DNA from: Sva-07 sp964592115
GTDB taxonomy: Bacteria > Actinomycetota > Acidimicrobiia > Acidimicrobiales > Ilumatobacteraceae
Assembly: GCA_964592115.1 (NCBI GenBank)
Contig: CAZQCP010000006.1
Span: forward strand, 1-60,359
Direction of reading: 5' to 3'
DNA length: 60,359 nt
The notes beneath the pieces are model-generated. The model worked only from the letters and a program-made list of their open reading frames with translations. It had not been told where the DNA came from and searched no databases. Shown piece after piece: positions 16,526 to 25,313 of this stretch (position 1 is the first letter of the stretch; the number at the start of each line of letters is the position of its first letter). The position numbers and the translations under genes are program-made.

Positions 16526-18533
16526 GATCGCCTCCGACGCACGCCCGCACCGCTTCGACCACGCGTGCCCGCGCTTCCACGACGGGCGGGAGCAGGCCGA
16601 CACGGTCCCGCATGCGCACCCGCCCGACCAAGATCTCGGCCTCGCGCAGCAGCGGTGGCCAGACCACGAGGGCGACGATGCCCCCGATCGCCACGCCGAT
16701 CCCCGTCGCGACCGCGGCCCAGCCGTCGGCGAGCCACATGCCGGCGAGTATCCACGTGGCGAGCAACGTCGCCAGACCGAGCAGGAGGCGCACCGTCCCC
16801 TTCGTTGCCGTCGATCGCACGAGTGCCGTGCCGATGACGACGACGGCGATCGCCGGGAGGTGGAACAACGTGACGGTCAACAGCAACGACCCGGCGAAGA
16901 ACAGCGCGACGGCCGACAAGGCGAGCCGGAACAGCGAGATGCGCCGGGCGCGCAGTTGGACGGAACGCACGCCGATCAGTTCGAGACGCGTCGCGAACTC
17001 GCGGTACGCGTCGATCACCGCGGCACGCGCCTGGTCATCGGCGACCGCCATCTGCCGGGCGACGATCTCGCTCTCGCCGAATCGCGGCGAGCGTCCGACG
17101 ACAGCGGCTCGCTCCTCGCGGGCCGCGGCGCGCAGGATCTCGCGCTCGTCGACCGAGGCGAACCCCGGCGACACCTGCTCCAAGGCGTCGGTGATGCGGT
17201 TCGTCAGCGTGTGCACGTCGTGGTGATCCGGCTCGCCGTCGTCGAGGATCCCGCCGGTCGCGTACTCGGCGACGACGATCGGCTCGCCGAACATCACCAC
17301 GGCTCGGCCGCGCGTCTCGATCCGGCTCTCGAAGGCGAGCCCGATCGGGGCGATCACGAGGTCGGGCGCCGCCGGCAGCCCGCCGAGCGCGATGCGGGCC
17401 GCTCCCGACTTCACCCGGTCGAGGCCGGCACGATCCCCCGTGGTGCCCTCCGGGAAGATCGCCACCTTCGCCCCGATGGCGAGCTCGCGGTGGCAGGCCT
17501 CGAACACCGAGCGGTTGTTGCTCGCCCGGTCGCCATCGGCGGTGCGGTGCACGGGCAACACCCCGGCGAGGGCGAGCAGTGGTCGGGCCACGGGCACCTT
17601 CCAGAGCGCGGCCTTGGCGAGGAAGCGGGGGAGCCGGCCGAGCACACCGGCGACCACGACCGGGTCGACGAAGCCGTTTCCATGGTTGGCGACGATCAGC
17701 ACCGGACGGTCGCGGGGCAGGCGTTCACGGCCGGTGACGTCGACGCTGCGGTGGAACGCCAGCACGAGCCCGCGGGCGACGAGGCCGATGGTGCGGTCGA
17801 TGAAGCGGCGGAACATCTGTGGCGGATCGTCGGGCCGGAGGGCGCCGTACGCGGAGTCCACCCAGGCGAGGGTCAGCACTGCGGTGAGCAGGTGCCATCC
17901 CCCGTGCGGTTGCAGCCAGGCATCGCCGTCGCAGATGGGGCTGTCGGCGGAACCGAGCGCCCACGTGGCGATGGCGATCGCGCCGAGCAGCAGCAACGGC
18001 AACGTCCACACGCCGGTCAAACCACGCCGGCGAGCCAGCAGCGAGGCGATGGCCACCACGGTCACAGCGGCGCCAACGGCGACGTTTGTCCGCCCCGGCG
18101 CCCACGCCCAGATCGCGGCCGACGCCAATGCCCCGATCGTCAGCCCGATCAGCGCGGCCCGGTCGGCGAAGCGGGGCGCCGCGCCGCGCGCGGCGCCCAC
18201 GACGCGGCCGGCGTGCCACCCGGCGACGTAGCCGAGCGCGGCGACGAGGGGGACGTCGTGGAGGAACTGGCCGACGTCGCTCGCTTGCCCGTGATAGAGC
18301 AGGCTGCCGATGCCCTCCGCGGCGGCGGCGACCGCCAGACCCCACACCGCCCGCGGCAGCCGGGCGCGATGGATCTCCCACGCGAGGACGATTCCCACGA
18401 GCACGTAGCCGAGCGACGACCAGGCGTTGACGTCTTGTTCGAGGCCCCAGTCGTCGCGGCGTTCGCAGTCCGCAGTCTCTTGCGTTGGCATCGCGCGTGG
18501 CGCACCGACGACGATGGCTGCGGCGACGGTCAC
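16515..18533 (-). CDS. fusion of CREST/ceramidase-like membrane domain and PlsC-type acyltransferase
   Basis: The 672-residue protein has three parts. Residues about 25-235 are a seven-helix domain with ceramidase/CREST-superfamily features: an opening CERR-DW segment, SLLYHGQASDVGQFLHD and the late HGGWHLL. Residues about 265-470 are a PlsC-like acyltransferase with NHGNGFVDP and FPEGTTGDR, a type of the NHP(N)xxxDP subgroup. The C-terminus carries about four more helices. The GTG start overlaps the previous stop (GTGA) and the stop overlaps the next start. A role in lipid remodelling is inferred. Confidence 0.8.
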   Translation of the reverse strand: MTVAAAIVVGAPRAMPTQETADCERRDDWGLEQDVNAWSSLGYVLVGIVLAWEIHRARLPRAVWGLAVAAAAEGIGSLLYHGQASDVGQFLHDVPLVAALGYVAGWHAGRVVGAARGAAPRFADRAALIGLTIGALASAAIWAWAPGRTNVAVGAAVTVVAIASLLARRRGLTGVWTLPLLLLGAIAIATWALGSADSPICDGDAWLQPHGGWHLLTAVLTLAWVDSAYGALRPDDPPQMFRRFIDRTIGLVARGLVLAFHRSVDVTGRERLPRDRPVLIVANHGNGFVDPVVVAGVLGRLPRFLAKAALWKVPVARPLLALAGVLPVHRTADGDRASNNRSVFEACHRELAIGAKVAIFPEGTTGDRAGLDRVKSGAARIALGGLPAAPDLVIAPIGLAFESRIETRGRAVVMFGEPIVVAEYATGGILDDGEPDHHDVHTLTNRITDALEQVSPGFASVDEREILRAAAREERAAVVGRSPRFGESEIVARQMAVADDQARAAVIDAYREFATRLELIGVRSVQLRARRISLFRLALSAVALFFAGSLLLTVTLFHLPAIAVVVIGTALVRSTATKGTVRLLLGLATLLATWILAGMWLADGWAAVATGIGVAIGGIVALVVWPPLLREAEILVGRVRMRDRVGLLPPVVEARARVVEAVRACVGGDHVR

Positions 18534-19177
18534 ACCGTCGTCGGGGAGGAGATTCCGGTCGCCCAGGCCTCGCGCAAGGTCTCACGTCGGCGGTCGGTGT
18601 CGGCCATCTGGGCGATGATCCCGACGATCGCCAGGCCCGCGTAGATGGCCAACCACCACCAGTCGTCGGCCACCCCTTCGGTCGTGGTGGCAACCGTGTA
18701 GTCGTTGAGGTCGACGACACCGAACATCAGCATCAGTCCGTTGACGATCGCGCCGGCGCCGGCGAGGGCGGTCAGCACGGTCAGCAACATCATCGGCAAG
18801 TCACCGATGATCGCCACGAGCGCCAACACGGCGCCGAGACTGACCCCGGCCAGAACGATCACCCAGGACCACGTGACGCCGAGCGCGGCCAGCAGCGTGG
18901 TGCCGATGGCGAAGCCGATGGCGCCCATGCCGATCACGACGGCGACCGAGTAGTAGAGGTACGCGATCAGCGCGAACCCGATGGCGAGTGCGAACCCGAC
19001 GATCCACCCGAGCGCCGAACCGAGGAACCCGTCGCTGCCCGACACGATGCCCGCACCGAGGACGAACCCGGCGAACGCTCCCCAGATCGGGATGACGATG
19101 CGCATCGCCAGATAGCCGCGGAAGCAGAAGACTGCACCGATGAGGAGGGTGATCACACCCACGATCACGTCGTCCAT
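18530..19177 (-). CDS. multi-spanning membrane protein (DUF4203/TMEM198-like)
   Basis: A 215-residue protein with seven or so predicted helices and glycine-rich transmembrane segments (GAFAGFVLGAGIVSG, IGMGAIGFAIGTTLL). The arrangement resembles the TM7S3/TMEM198-like family, whose bacterial role is unknown. The start at the ATG at 19177 (MDDVIVGVITLLIG) puts the first helix at the N-terminus; upstream sequence is polar and unlike a signal. First gene of a three-gene overlapping operon with the CREST-PlsC fusion and flippase genes. Confidence 0.75.
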   Translation of the reverse strand: MDDVIVGVITLLIGAVFCFRGYLAMRIVIPIWGAFAGFVLGAGIVSGSDGFLGSALGWIVGFALAIGFALIAYLYYSVAVVIGMGAIGFAIGTTLLAALGVTWSWVIVLAGVSLGAVLALVAIIGDLPMMLLTVLTALAGAGAIVNGLMLMFGVVDLNDYTVATTTEGVADDWWWLAIYAGLAIVGIIAQMADTDRRRETLREAWATGISSPTTV

Positions 19178-19287
19178 TTGCCACACTCTTGCAGACGACG
19201 ACGTGGCGGCGGTGTTCCTGTCGCCACCGGTGCCGCTCGACGTGTGCACGCTGGCGACAGCGGCCCGACCCTGCCAGACTGCGCCCC

Positions 19288-19746
19288 ATGACGATGACCG
19301 CGCTGTTGTGCACCGATGGGAGTGAGCTGGCGACGAACGCGATCCGCCAGGGCTTGGAGCTGCTGGCGACGCCGGACCGGATCGTCGTGTTGTCGGTCGC
19401 CCAGCCGGTCGACCCGAGCCTCGTCACCGGCACCGGGTTCGCCGGCGGCGTGATGACGTTCGACGAGAAGACGGACTACGTCGAAGCGCAACAGGATGCG
19501 GCCCAGCAGTCGATCGACGAGCTCGTGGCCGAACTCGCGCTCACCGACGCCGAGGCCCTCGTGGTGCTCGGCGAGCCGGGCCACGAGATCTGCCAGGCCG
19601 CTGAGTCGCTGCCCGCGTCGGTCGTCGTCCTCGGCACGCACGGCCGCGGTGGCATCAAGCGGGCGATCATGGGGTCCACGTCGGACCACGTGGTGCGCCA
19701 CTGCCCGTGCCCGGTGCTCGTGCAGGGCTCCTCCGCCAAGAACTGA
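19288..19746 (+). CDS. universal stress protein, UspA family
   Basis: Single-domain Usp of 152 residues. It carries the ATP-binding signature GTHGRGGIKRAIMGSTS (G-2x-G-9x-G-S/T) and the usual VRHCPCPVLV end, so it probably binds ATP. The N-terminal LLCTDGSELA matches the first strand and loop. ATG at 19288 chosen; the upstream region lies in the divergent promoter area. Monocistronic, ending in a hairpin. Confidence 0.93.
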   Translation: MTMTALLCTDGSELATNAIRQGLELLATPDRIVVLSVAQPVDPSLVTGTGFAGGVMTFDEKTDYVEAQQDAAQQSIDELVAELALTDAEALVVLGEPGHEICQAAESLPASVVVLGTHGRGGIKRAIMGSTSDHVVRHCPCPVLVQGSSAKN

Positions 19747-19802
19747 CGCACACCCCGCCGCCCGACCACCTCGCCGCCGACACGCTCGGAGCCCGGACGC
19801 GA

Positions 19803-19833
19803 CGGTGCCCGCCGCGTGACGCGACGGGCACCG
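19803..19833. terminator. bidirectional hairpin after the usp gene
   Basis: Perfect 9-bp stem CGGTGCCCG / CGGGCACCG with a 13-nt loop between the convergent usp gene and the SHOCT protein gene. Confidence 0.65.
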
Positions 19834-19873
19834 GTCGATGGTCGTGAGATGGCCGACACGGCCGAGATGGCCG

Positions 19874-20275
19874 TCAGCCGTTGAGGATCTTGGCCTTGGC
19901 GGTCGCGTACTCGGCGTCGTCGAGCTTGCCGTTGCTGTGCAGATCGGCGAGCTTCGCGAGCTCGTCGGCCTGGCTCGTTCCACCGCCTGCGGTCGCGCGG
20001 ATGTAGTCCTGCATCGCAGCCTCTTGCTGCTTCGCGGCGCGCACCTGGCGCTCGCCCATCTTTCCGCCGTTGACGATCAGATAGATGAACACGCCGAGGA
20101 ACGGCAAGAAGATGATGAAGATCGACCACAACGCCTTGGCCACGCCGGACATCGAGTCGTTGCGAACGATGTCGGAGAAGATCGTGAAGATCAACATGAT
20201 CCACACGAAGAACAAGAAGAACCAGAGGAGCGACCAGAGAACTTCTCCGACCCCCCAATCAGCAGCGAGTAGCAC
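19874..20275 (-). CDS. PLDc_N and SHOCT domain membrane protein
   Basis: A 133-residue protein with two N-terminal helices of the phospholipase D-nuclease N-terminal type (ALWSIFIIFLPFLGVFIYLIV) and a C-terminal SHOCT domain (ELAKLADLHSNGKLDDAEYATAKAKIL). Such proteins are common in actinobacteria, often near stress genes; the molecular role is unknown. GTG start at 20275. Confidence 0.85.
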   Translation of the reverse strand: MLLAADWGVGEVLWSLLWFFLFFVWIMLIFTIFSDIVRNDSMSGVAKALWSIFIIFLPFLGVFIYLIVNGGKMGERQVRAAKQQEAAMQDYIRATAGGGTSQADELAKLADLHSNGKLDDAEYATAKAKILNG

Positions 20276-20369
20276 TATGCAACCTTTCGATTCGAGTCAA
20301 TGGGGCCGACACCTTGCGTATCGGCCAGATGCAGCATTGCCGGTCGGGCTCCGCTGTTCAACGATTTCG

Positions 20370-20567
20370 TCACGTGCCCCACTCGCGCACGATGACCGCG
20401 GGCGCGGTCGCGCTGCTCAGCAGGACCGACACCAAGATGCCGATCGGGAGTGTGCCCCAGTAGCCGACGCTGACGCCGACGTTGCCGAGGAACAGCATCA
20501 ACAGCCACGTGGCGGGGAACGTCGCCACCAAGAAGATGACGAAGGCGGCGATCAAGCCTTTGATCAT
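20370..20567 (-). CDS. small two-helix membrane protein
   Basis: A 65-residue protein not assigned to a family, with two hydrophobic helices (LIAAFVIFLVATFPATWLLM and the segment IGILVSVLLSSATAPAVIV). The ATG at 20567 is preferred over the GTG four codons earlier because the GAGG ribosome-binding site lies between them. It is followed by the SHOCT protein gene on the same strand. Confidence 0.6.
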   Translation of the reverse strand: MIKGLIAAFVIFLVATFPATWLLMLFLGNVGVSVGYWGTLPIGILVSVLLSSATAPAVIVREWGT

Positions 20568-20650
20568 GGGTGTCCTCACAATTCTCGATGGTTGTTCGTG
20601 GAACCGAGAGGTTCCGGGGAGTCACAGTAGCTCCGCGCTAACGTGCGGCC

Positions 20651-20959
20651 GTGCTCATTCTCGCGATCCTCGTTGGCGGCATGATGATCGGCGCCGTGGC
20701 GCAGTTCATCGTCGGACGTGACGGGCAGCGCACTGACTGGACGCTGGCCCTCGTCGCCGGCATCGCCGGATCGTTCGTCGGCGGTCTCCTGTTCAGCCTG
20801 CTCGCCGGCGACGGCTTGGCGATCAAGATCAGCGGGCTCATCGGCACGCTGATCGGTGCGATCGTGATCACCGGTGTGTGGCAGTGGTACACGGGGCGGC
20901 GTCGTGCCGCCGAGCGCGCCGCGGCGAGCGCGGCCGCACGTTCGGGGCGTCACCACTGA
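20651..20959 (+). CDS. GlsB/YeaQ/YmgE family stress membrane protein
   Basis: A 102-residue protein of the transglycosylase-associated family: three glycine-rich helices (GGMMIGAVAQFIVGRDG, VAGIAGSFVGGLLFSLL, LIGTLIGAIVITGV) and a basic Ala/Arg tail. Members are general stress-induced membrane proteins. GTG start at 20651. The tail may overlap the next gene if that gene starts early. Confidence 0.85.
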   Translation: MLILAILVGGMMIGAVAQFIVGRDGQRTDWTLALVAGIAGSFVGGLLFSLLAGDGLAIKISGLIGTLIGAIVITGVWQWYTGRRRAAERAAASAAARSGRHH

Positions 20960-20996
20960 TGCCGTCGCTGACGCCACCCCCGATGGTCGGCTGACG

Positions 20997-22022
20997 ATGC
21001 TCGGTGCGCAGACGCCCGGTCTCGTTTGCAGCCACCATCATCTCTACTCCACGCTCGCCCGCGGGATGCCGGCGCCACCGGTGACACCGACATCGTTTCT
21101 CGACGTGCTCGAACAGATCTGGTGGCGTCTCGACAGCGCACTCGACCTCGAGATGCTGGAGTGGTCGGCCAAGCTCGGCGCGCTCGAGGCGTTGGAGGCG
21201 GGCTGCACGGCGATCATCGATCACCACGAGTCGCCGCAGGCGATCGAAGGGTCGTTGTCGGTCATCGCCGACGCGTGTGCCGAGGTGGGCGTGCGCGTCA
21301 GCACGTGCTACGGCGTCACGGATCGGCACGGATCAGATGGGGCCCGGCGCGGATTGGAGGAGAACGACCGCTACCTGGCCGCCGGCGGTCGGGGACTCGT
21401 CGGCGTCCACGCCGCGTTCACGTGCACCGACGACACGCTCCACGCGGCCGCCGATCTCGCCCGGCGGCACGGCGTCGGTGTCCACATCCACGTTGCCGAG
21501 GGGATCGACGACATCGACGCACCCGTCCGTCTCGCCGGCTTGACCGCCGACGACTGGTTGCTCGTGCACGGCGTCCACCTCGCCGACGATCACGGGTTGC
21601 GCGGCACGATCGTGCACAACCCGCGCTCGAACCTGAACAATGCCGTCGGCGCTGCCCGCCCGACGCGCTTCTCGAACGCCGTGGCACTCGGCACCGACGG
21701 CATCGGGGCCGACATGGTCGCCGAGTTCCAGTTGGCGTTCGTCGTCGCCCGGTCGCACGACGTCACCGTTGCCCCCGACCTGCCGTGGTCGTGGCTGGAA
21801 CAGGGATGGTCGCTGTTCCCCGAGGCACTCGACGACCGCGTCACGTGGTCCTACTCGCCGATGGAGCCGTGGCACCTGGCCTACACGCCGACCGTGCGCG
21901 CCATCGACGTCGTCGTCGATGGCGAGACCGTGCTCCGAGACGGAGTCGCAACCCGCGTCGACGCCGACCAGATCCGAGCCAAAGCCGCCGAACAAGCCAC
22001 CCGCCTCCACGCGAGGCTCTGA
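20997..22022 (+). CDS. amidohydrolase family protein (SsnA/cytosine-deaminase-like), short N-terminus
   Basis: Metal-dependent hydrolase of the amidohydrolase superfamily. All metal-ligand motifs are seen: PGLVCSHHHLYS, VHIHVAEG, LLVHGVHL and ALGTDGIGADM. Relatives such as SsnA are about 440 residues and have an N-terminal beta-sandwich strand set of about 50 residues; here only about 15 precede the HxH motif when starting at the ATG at 20997 (341 residues). A GTG at 20874 in the same frame would add 41 residues but would run inside the previous gene. Either the start is unusual or the N-terminus has been lost. Confidence 0.75.
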   Translation: MLGAQTPGLVCSHHHLYSTLARGMPAPPVTPTSFLDVLEQIWWRLDSALDLEMLEWSAKLGALEALEAGCTAIIDHHESPQAIEGSLSVIADACAEVGVRVSTCYGVTDRHGSDGARRGLEENDRYLAAGGRGLVGVHAAFTCTDDTLHAAADLARRHGVGVHIHVAEGIDDIDAPVRLAGLTADDWLLVHGVHLADDHGLRGTIVHNPRSNLNNAVGAARPTRFSNAVALGTDGIGADMVAEFQLAFVVARSHDVTVAPDLPWSWLEQGWSLFPEALDDRVTWSYSPMEPWHLAYTPTVRAIDVVVDGETVLRDGVATRVDADQIRAKAAEQATRLHARL

Positions 22023-22027
22023 CCCCC

Positions 22028-22071
22028 GAATAAGCAACGCCAGGGGACGGGCCCCAACCCGTTGCTTATTC
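22028..22071. repeat. dispersed palindrome, GCAACG-arm type (copy B)
   Basis: A perfect 12-bp stem GAATAAGCAACG / CGTTGCTTATTC encloses the core GGGGACGGGCCCC. It starts 5 nt after the amidohydrolase stop codon. Confidence 0.88.
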
Positions 22072-22116
22072 CACCCCGTCGCAAGACTCGCCGCGCTGAG
22101 ACCCAGTTCAGCTTGC

Positions 22117-22222
22117 TGAGTCGGGATCGGTTCGTTCGCTCGCCAGGCGCGAGGCGACGACGTTGCCGTCGGGCAACGAGGAGCTCTCGCAACGCCGCGA
22201 GCGGACGAACGGGACCGACTCA
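22117..22222 (-). terminator. complex inverted repeat at the 3' end of the L,D-transpeptidase gene
   Basis: Outer arms TGAGTCGG / CCGACTCA, then a second pair around GTTCGTNCGCTCG, enclose a perfect inner hairpin CGTTGCC-GTC-GGGCAACG. The outer arm includes the transpeptidase stop codon (22220-22222). Confidence 0.6.
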
Positions 22223-23452
22223 GGTGACGATGACGGGGGTGCCGACGGTGGCGAACGCCCAGAGGAATGCGGCGTCGTCGTTGTGCTGACGCTGACATCC
22301 GCCGGACAGGCGCTTGCCGAGCTCATCGGTGGTCTGGTACGGCGAGTTGTCGGACACGTGCAGCGGGATGGCGTGGAACCCGATGTGGCCGATGTTGGTC
22401 TTCTGGTAGCGGATCATCTGTGGCAGCCACGCCTGGCCGTTCCACGCCGTCGACATCTCCGATCGGCTGTAGACGGTGTGCGTGCCGGGCATCTCGTTCA
22501 TGTACTTCGACCCCGAGACGAGCCAGGACCGGATGATGTCGCCGTCGGCGCTCACTGCCCACACCCGCTGGCCGGCCCGGTCGTACACGACGCGGCGGCC
22601 CGATCCCGAGTTGTCGGGCAGTGGCGGCGCGGCTGCGCCCGTGGAGGCGACCGGCGACAGTCGGTAGCCCATCGAGTCCATCGCCCCGGCGGCCGGTGGC
22701 GGTGTGTGCGTGACGAGCGACTCCTCGTCGGGCCAGATGTGCAGTTCGATCGCACTCTCGCGCCCCACGACGCCGTCGACGAACAAGCCTTCGGCCTCCT
22801 GGAAGCGGCGTACCGCCGTGTCGGTGGCGGTGTCGAACGATCCGTTCACCGGACCGCTGTAGTAGCCGGATTCGACGAGCGCCTCTTGGAGGCAGGTGAC
22901 ACCGGCGCCCGAGGTGCCGGCGCGGATCGACAGCGCACCGATCGTGCAGCCACCGTCGGCTCGCTCGACGGCCTGCTCCTCGATCGTCGCGTCGGGTTCT
23001 GCTTCGTTCTGGCCGAGATCGCCTTCGAGGTCGGGCAGCGCGCCCGCGGTGGCGACATCGGCGCCATCGGGACCACCGTCGGCCGCCGCATCCGCGGTGC
23101 CGGTAGCGACGTCGACGACGGCATCGGTCGCCGCATCCGTCGATGCGTCGAGCTCAGCGGCGGTCGACGATTCGCCGGCGGTGTTCGCGGCTTCGGTGGT
23201 GGTGCCACTGTCGCCGGCGGTGACCACCGCGCCGATCGCGGCCGCACCGAGCACTGCGGCGACGGCGATGATGAGCGTGCGCCGGCGGCGTTCCTCACGG
23301 CTGATCGTCACGCGACCGCCTCGTCCACCGCGACCGCCCCATCCGCGGCCATCTCCGTGACCCCGCGGACCGTACGGCGCAGGCATCGGCGGGAAGTCAG
23401 ACTGCCAGCCGGTGTCAGGCGCGTCGGCGTCCGAATCGATCGTGGCGGTCAT
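22220..23452 (-). CDS. L,D-transpeptidase with peptidoglycan-binding domain, membrane anchored
   Basis: Cross-links peptidoglycan outside the membrane. The 410 residues comprise a Gly/Arg-rich cytoplasmic start, one membrane helix (about 62-82), an Ala/Asp/Thr-rich linker, a PGRP-binding_1 type domain (about 165-240, GVTCLQEALVESGYYSGPVNG) and a YkuD catalytic domain with a GFHAIPLH segment and SGGCQRQ, in which C386 is the predicted nucleophile. The ATG at 23452 is divergent from the WS/DGAT gene by 96 bp. Confidence 0.88.
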   Translation of the reverse strand: MTATIDSDADAPDTGWQSDFPPMPAPYGPRGHGDGRGWGGRGGRGGRVTISREERRRRTLIIAVAAVLGAAAIGAVVTAGDSGTTTEAANTAGESSTAAELDASTDAATDAVVDVATGTADAAADGGPDGADVATAGALPDLEGDLGQNEAEPDATIEEQAVERADGGCTIGALSIRAGTSGAGVTCLQEALVESGYYSGPVNGSFDTATDTAVRRFQEAEGLFVDGVVGRESAIELHIWPDEESLVTHTPPPAAGAMDSMGYRLSPVASTGAAAPPLPDNSGSGRRVVYDRAGQRVWAVSADGDIIRSWLVSGSKYMNEMPGTHTVYSRSEMSTAWNGQAWLPQMIRYQKTNIGHIGFHAIPLHVSDNSPYQTTDELGKRLSGGCQRQHNDDAAFLWAFATVGTPVIVT

Positions 23453-23548
23453 CGGGGCGAGGCTAGCGAATGTGACCGTCCGCGCGAGCGTCATCGGCGC
23501 TACCGGCAACCATGTGACGTCCGTCTCACGACGTGCGAGACTGGCGCC

Positions 23549-25268
23549 GTGAAGCAGCTCACGGGTCTCGACGCCAGCTTCTTGTACATGGAGACACCGA
23601 CGACGTTCGGACACGTCAACGGCCTCGCCATCTACGAGCGGCCATCCGCGGAGTTCGATCCCTACGAGGCGACCGTCGCCCGATTCGGCGCCCTCGTGGG
23701 CGTGCTCGAGCCGATGCGCCGGCGCCTCGTGCAGGTGCCGTTCCGCCTGGACCACCCGTACTGGATCGACGATCCCGACTTCGACCTCGAGTTCCACGTG
23801 CGCCACATCGGACTCGCCCCGCCGGGCGGTGCCGATCAGCTCGGCGAGCAGGTGTCACGCATCGTCGGCCGACCGATGGATCGGCGACACCCGCTGTGGG
23901 AGGCGTACGTCATCGAGGGGCTCGCCGACGGGCGCTGGGCGCTGCTCACCAAGACCCACCACGCCACGATCGACGGCGCGTCCGGCGTGTTGCTGTTGAA
24001 CCTGCTCACCGACCCGACACCCGATGCGCCCGTCGTCGAGCCGGTGCCGTGGACCGGTGAAGCGCTGCCGAGCGACATCGAGTTGCTGCGGCGCACCATG
24101 TTCAACCTGGCGAAGAACCCGGCCAAGACCGTGCGCTTGTCGCTCCGGCTCGTACGCAACACCGCCGAGGCGCTCGGGATGGACAGCGTGTCAGCCGTTG
24201 CCACCCAGGCGCGGTCGGCGGTCAAGGCGCTCGCTGGTGGTACGCCCGAGCGGGAACCCGCGCCGCGGGTGTCGCTGCCCCTGACACCGGCACCGGCCAC
24301 GCCGTGGAACCGCTCGATCGGGCCGCATCGCCGGTTCGCGATGCGTGGCACGTCGCTCGACAACATCAAGCGGTTGAAGGAGGTCAGTGGAGCGACCGTC
24401 AACGACATCGTGATGGCGATCTGTTCGGGCGCGCTGCGCGAGTACCTCTTGCGCCACGACGCGCTCCCGAGCGATCCGTTGCGAGCGATGGTGCCCGTGT
24501 CGATCCGCACCGGCGACGAGGACGATCCGTGGACGAACCGCGTGTCGGCGATCGTCGCCGAGCTGCCGACGAACTGCGACGACCCGCTCGAACGGATCGA
24601 GCGCTGCCGTGCGGCGATGCTCGTCGCCAAGCGTCAGCTCGACCTGTTGCCCGCCGATGCGATCACCGAGCTCGCCCAGGTGTCACCGCCGTTGATCGCC
24701 ACCGCGGCGATGCGCCTCCAGTCGCGACTGCGGCTGTCGGACTACGTGTCGCTGCCTGTCAACGTCGTCATCTCGAACGTCCCCGGGCCACGGCACGCGC
24801 TGTACTTCTCCGGCGCCCGGATGACGAACTACGTGCCGGTCTCCACCATCGCCGATTCCGTCGGGCTGAACATCACGGTGCACAGCTACCTCGACCGACT
24901 CGACTTCGGTCTCATCGCCTGCCGCCAGCTCGTGCCCGACCTGTGGGACCTCGCCGACCTCCACATCGCGGAGTTGCAGCGGCTGTTCGAGGCGACCGGC
25001 GCCGAGTGGGCGGTGCCCCAGAAGCCGCCCTCGATGCGACGCAACAGCCCCGTGGCGCCGACGCCGGACGGGCCCGCGTCGCCTGCTCCTGCTGCGTCAC
25101 GCAAGAAGGCGACGGCCAAGAAGCGGACATCGTCTCGGNNNNNNNNNNNNNNNNNNNNNNNNNNNNNNNNNNNNNNNNNNNNNNNNNNNNNNNNNNNNNN
25201 NNNNNNNNNNNNNNNNNNNNNNNNNNNNNNNNNNNNNNGCGACGAAGCAGGCGGTGGCCGGATCCTGA
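23549..25268 (+). CDS. wax ester synthase/diacylglycerol acyltransferase (WS/DGAT), 3' part in gap
   Basis: Makes storage triacylglycerol or wax esters from acyl-CoA. The diagnostic HHxxxDG motif is present (KTHHATIDGASG), as are the N-terminal LTGLDASFLYME and the C-terminal NVVISNVPGPR/GLNITVHSYLDRLDFG blocks of the family. GTG start at 23549. After the catalytic domain comes a Pro/Ala then Lys-rich tail (RKKATAKKRTSSR) that runs into a 100-N gap; the sequence after the gap continues in a plausible frame (ATKQAVAGS, stop 25266-25268), so the end is an inference. Confidence 0.9.
25139..25238. other. assembly gap (100 N)
   Basis: Gap within the lysine/alanine-rich tail of the WS/DGAT gene; probably a collapsed repeat. 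Real length unknown. Confidence 0.99.
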
Positions 25269-25313
25269 GCAGGCGTCTCCTCGCGCCGCCTCGCGCGACC
25301 AGACTCTCCAACG

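Noticed and set aside
22163..23548. Plus-strand open frame joined to the WS/DGAT gene
   Set aside because: It is antisense to the L,D-transpeptidase; the conserved acyltransferase sequence starts only at the GTG at 23549.
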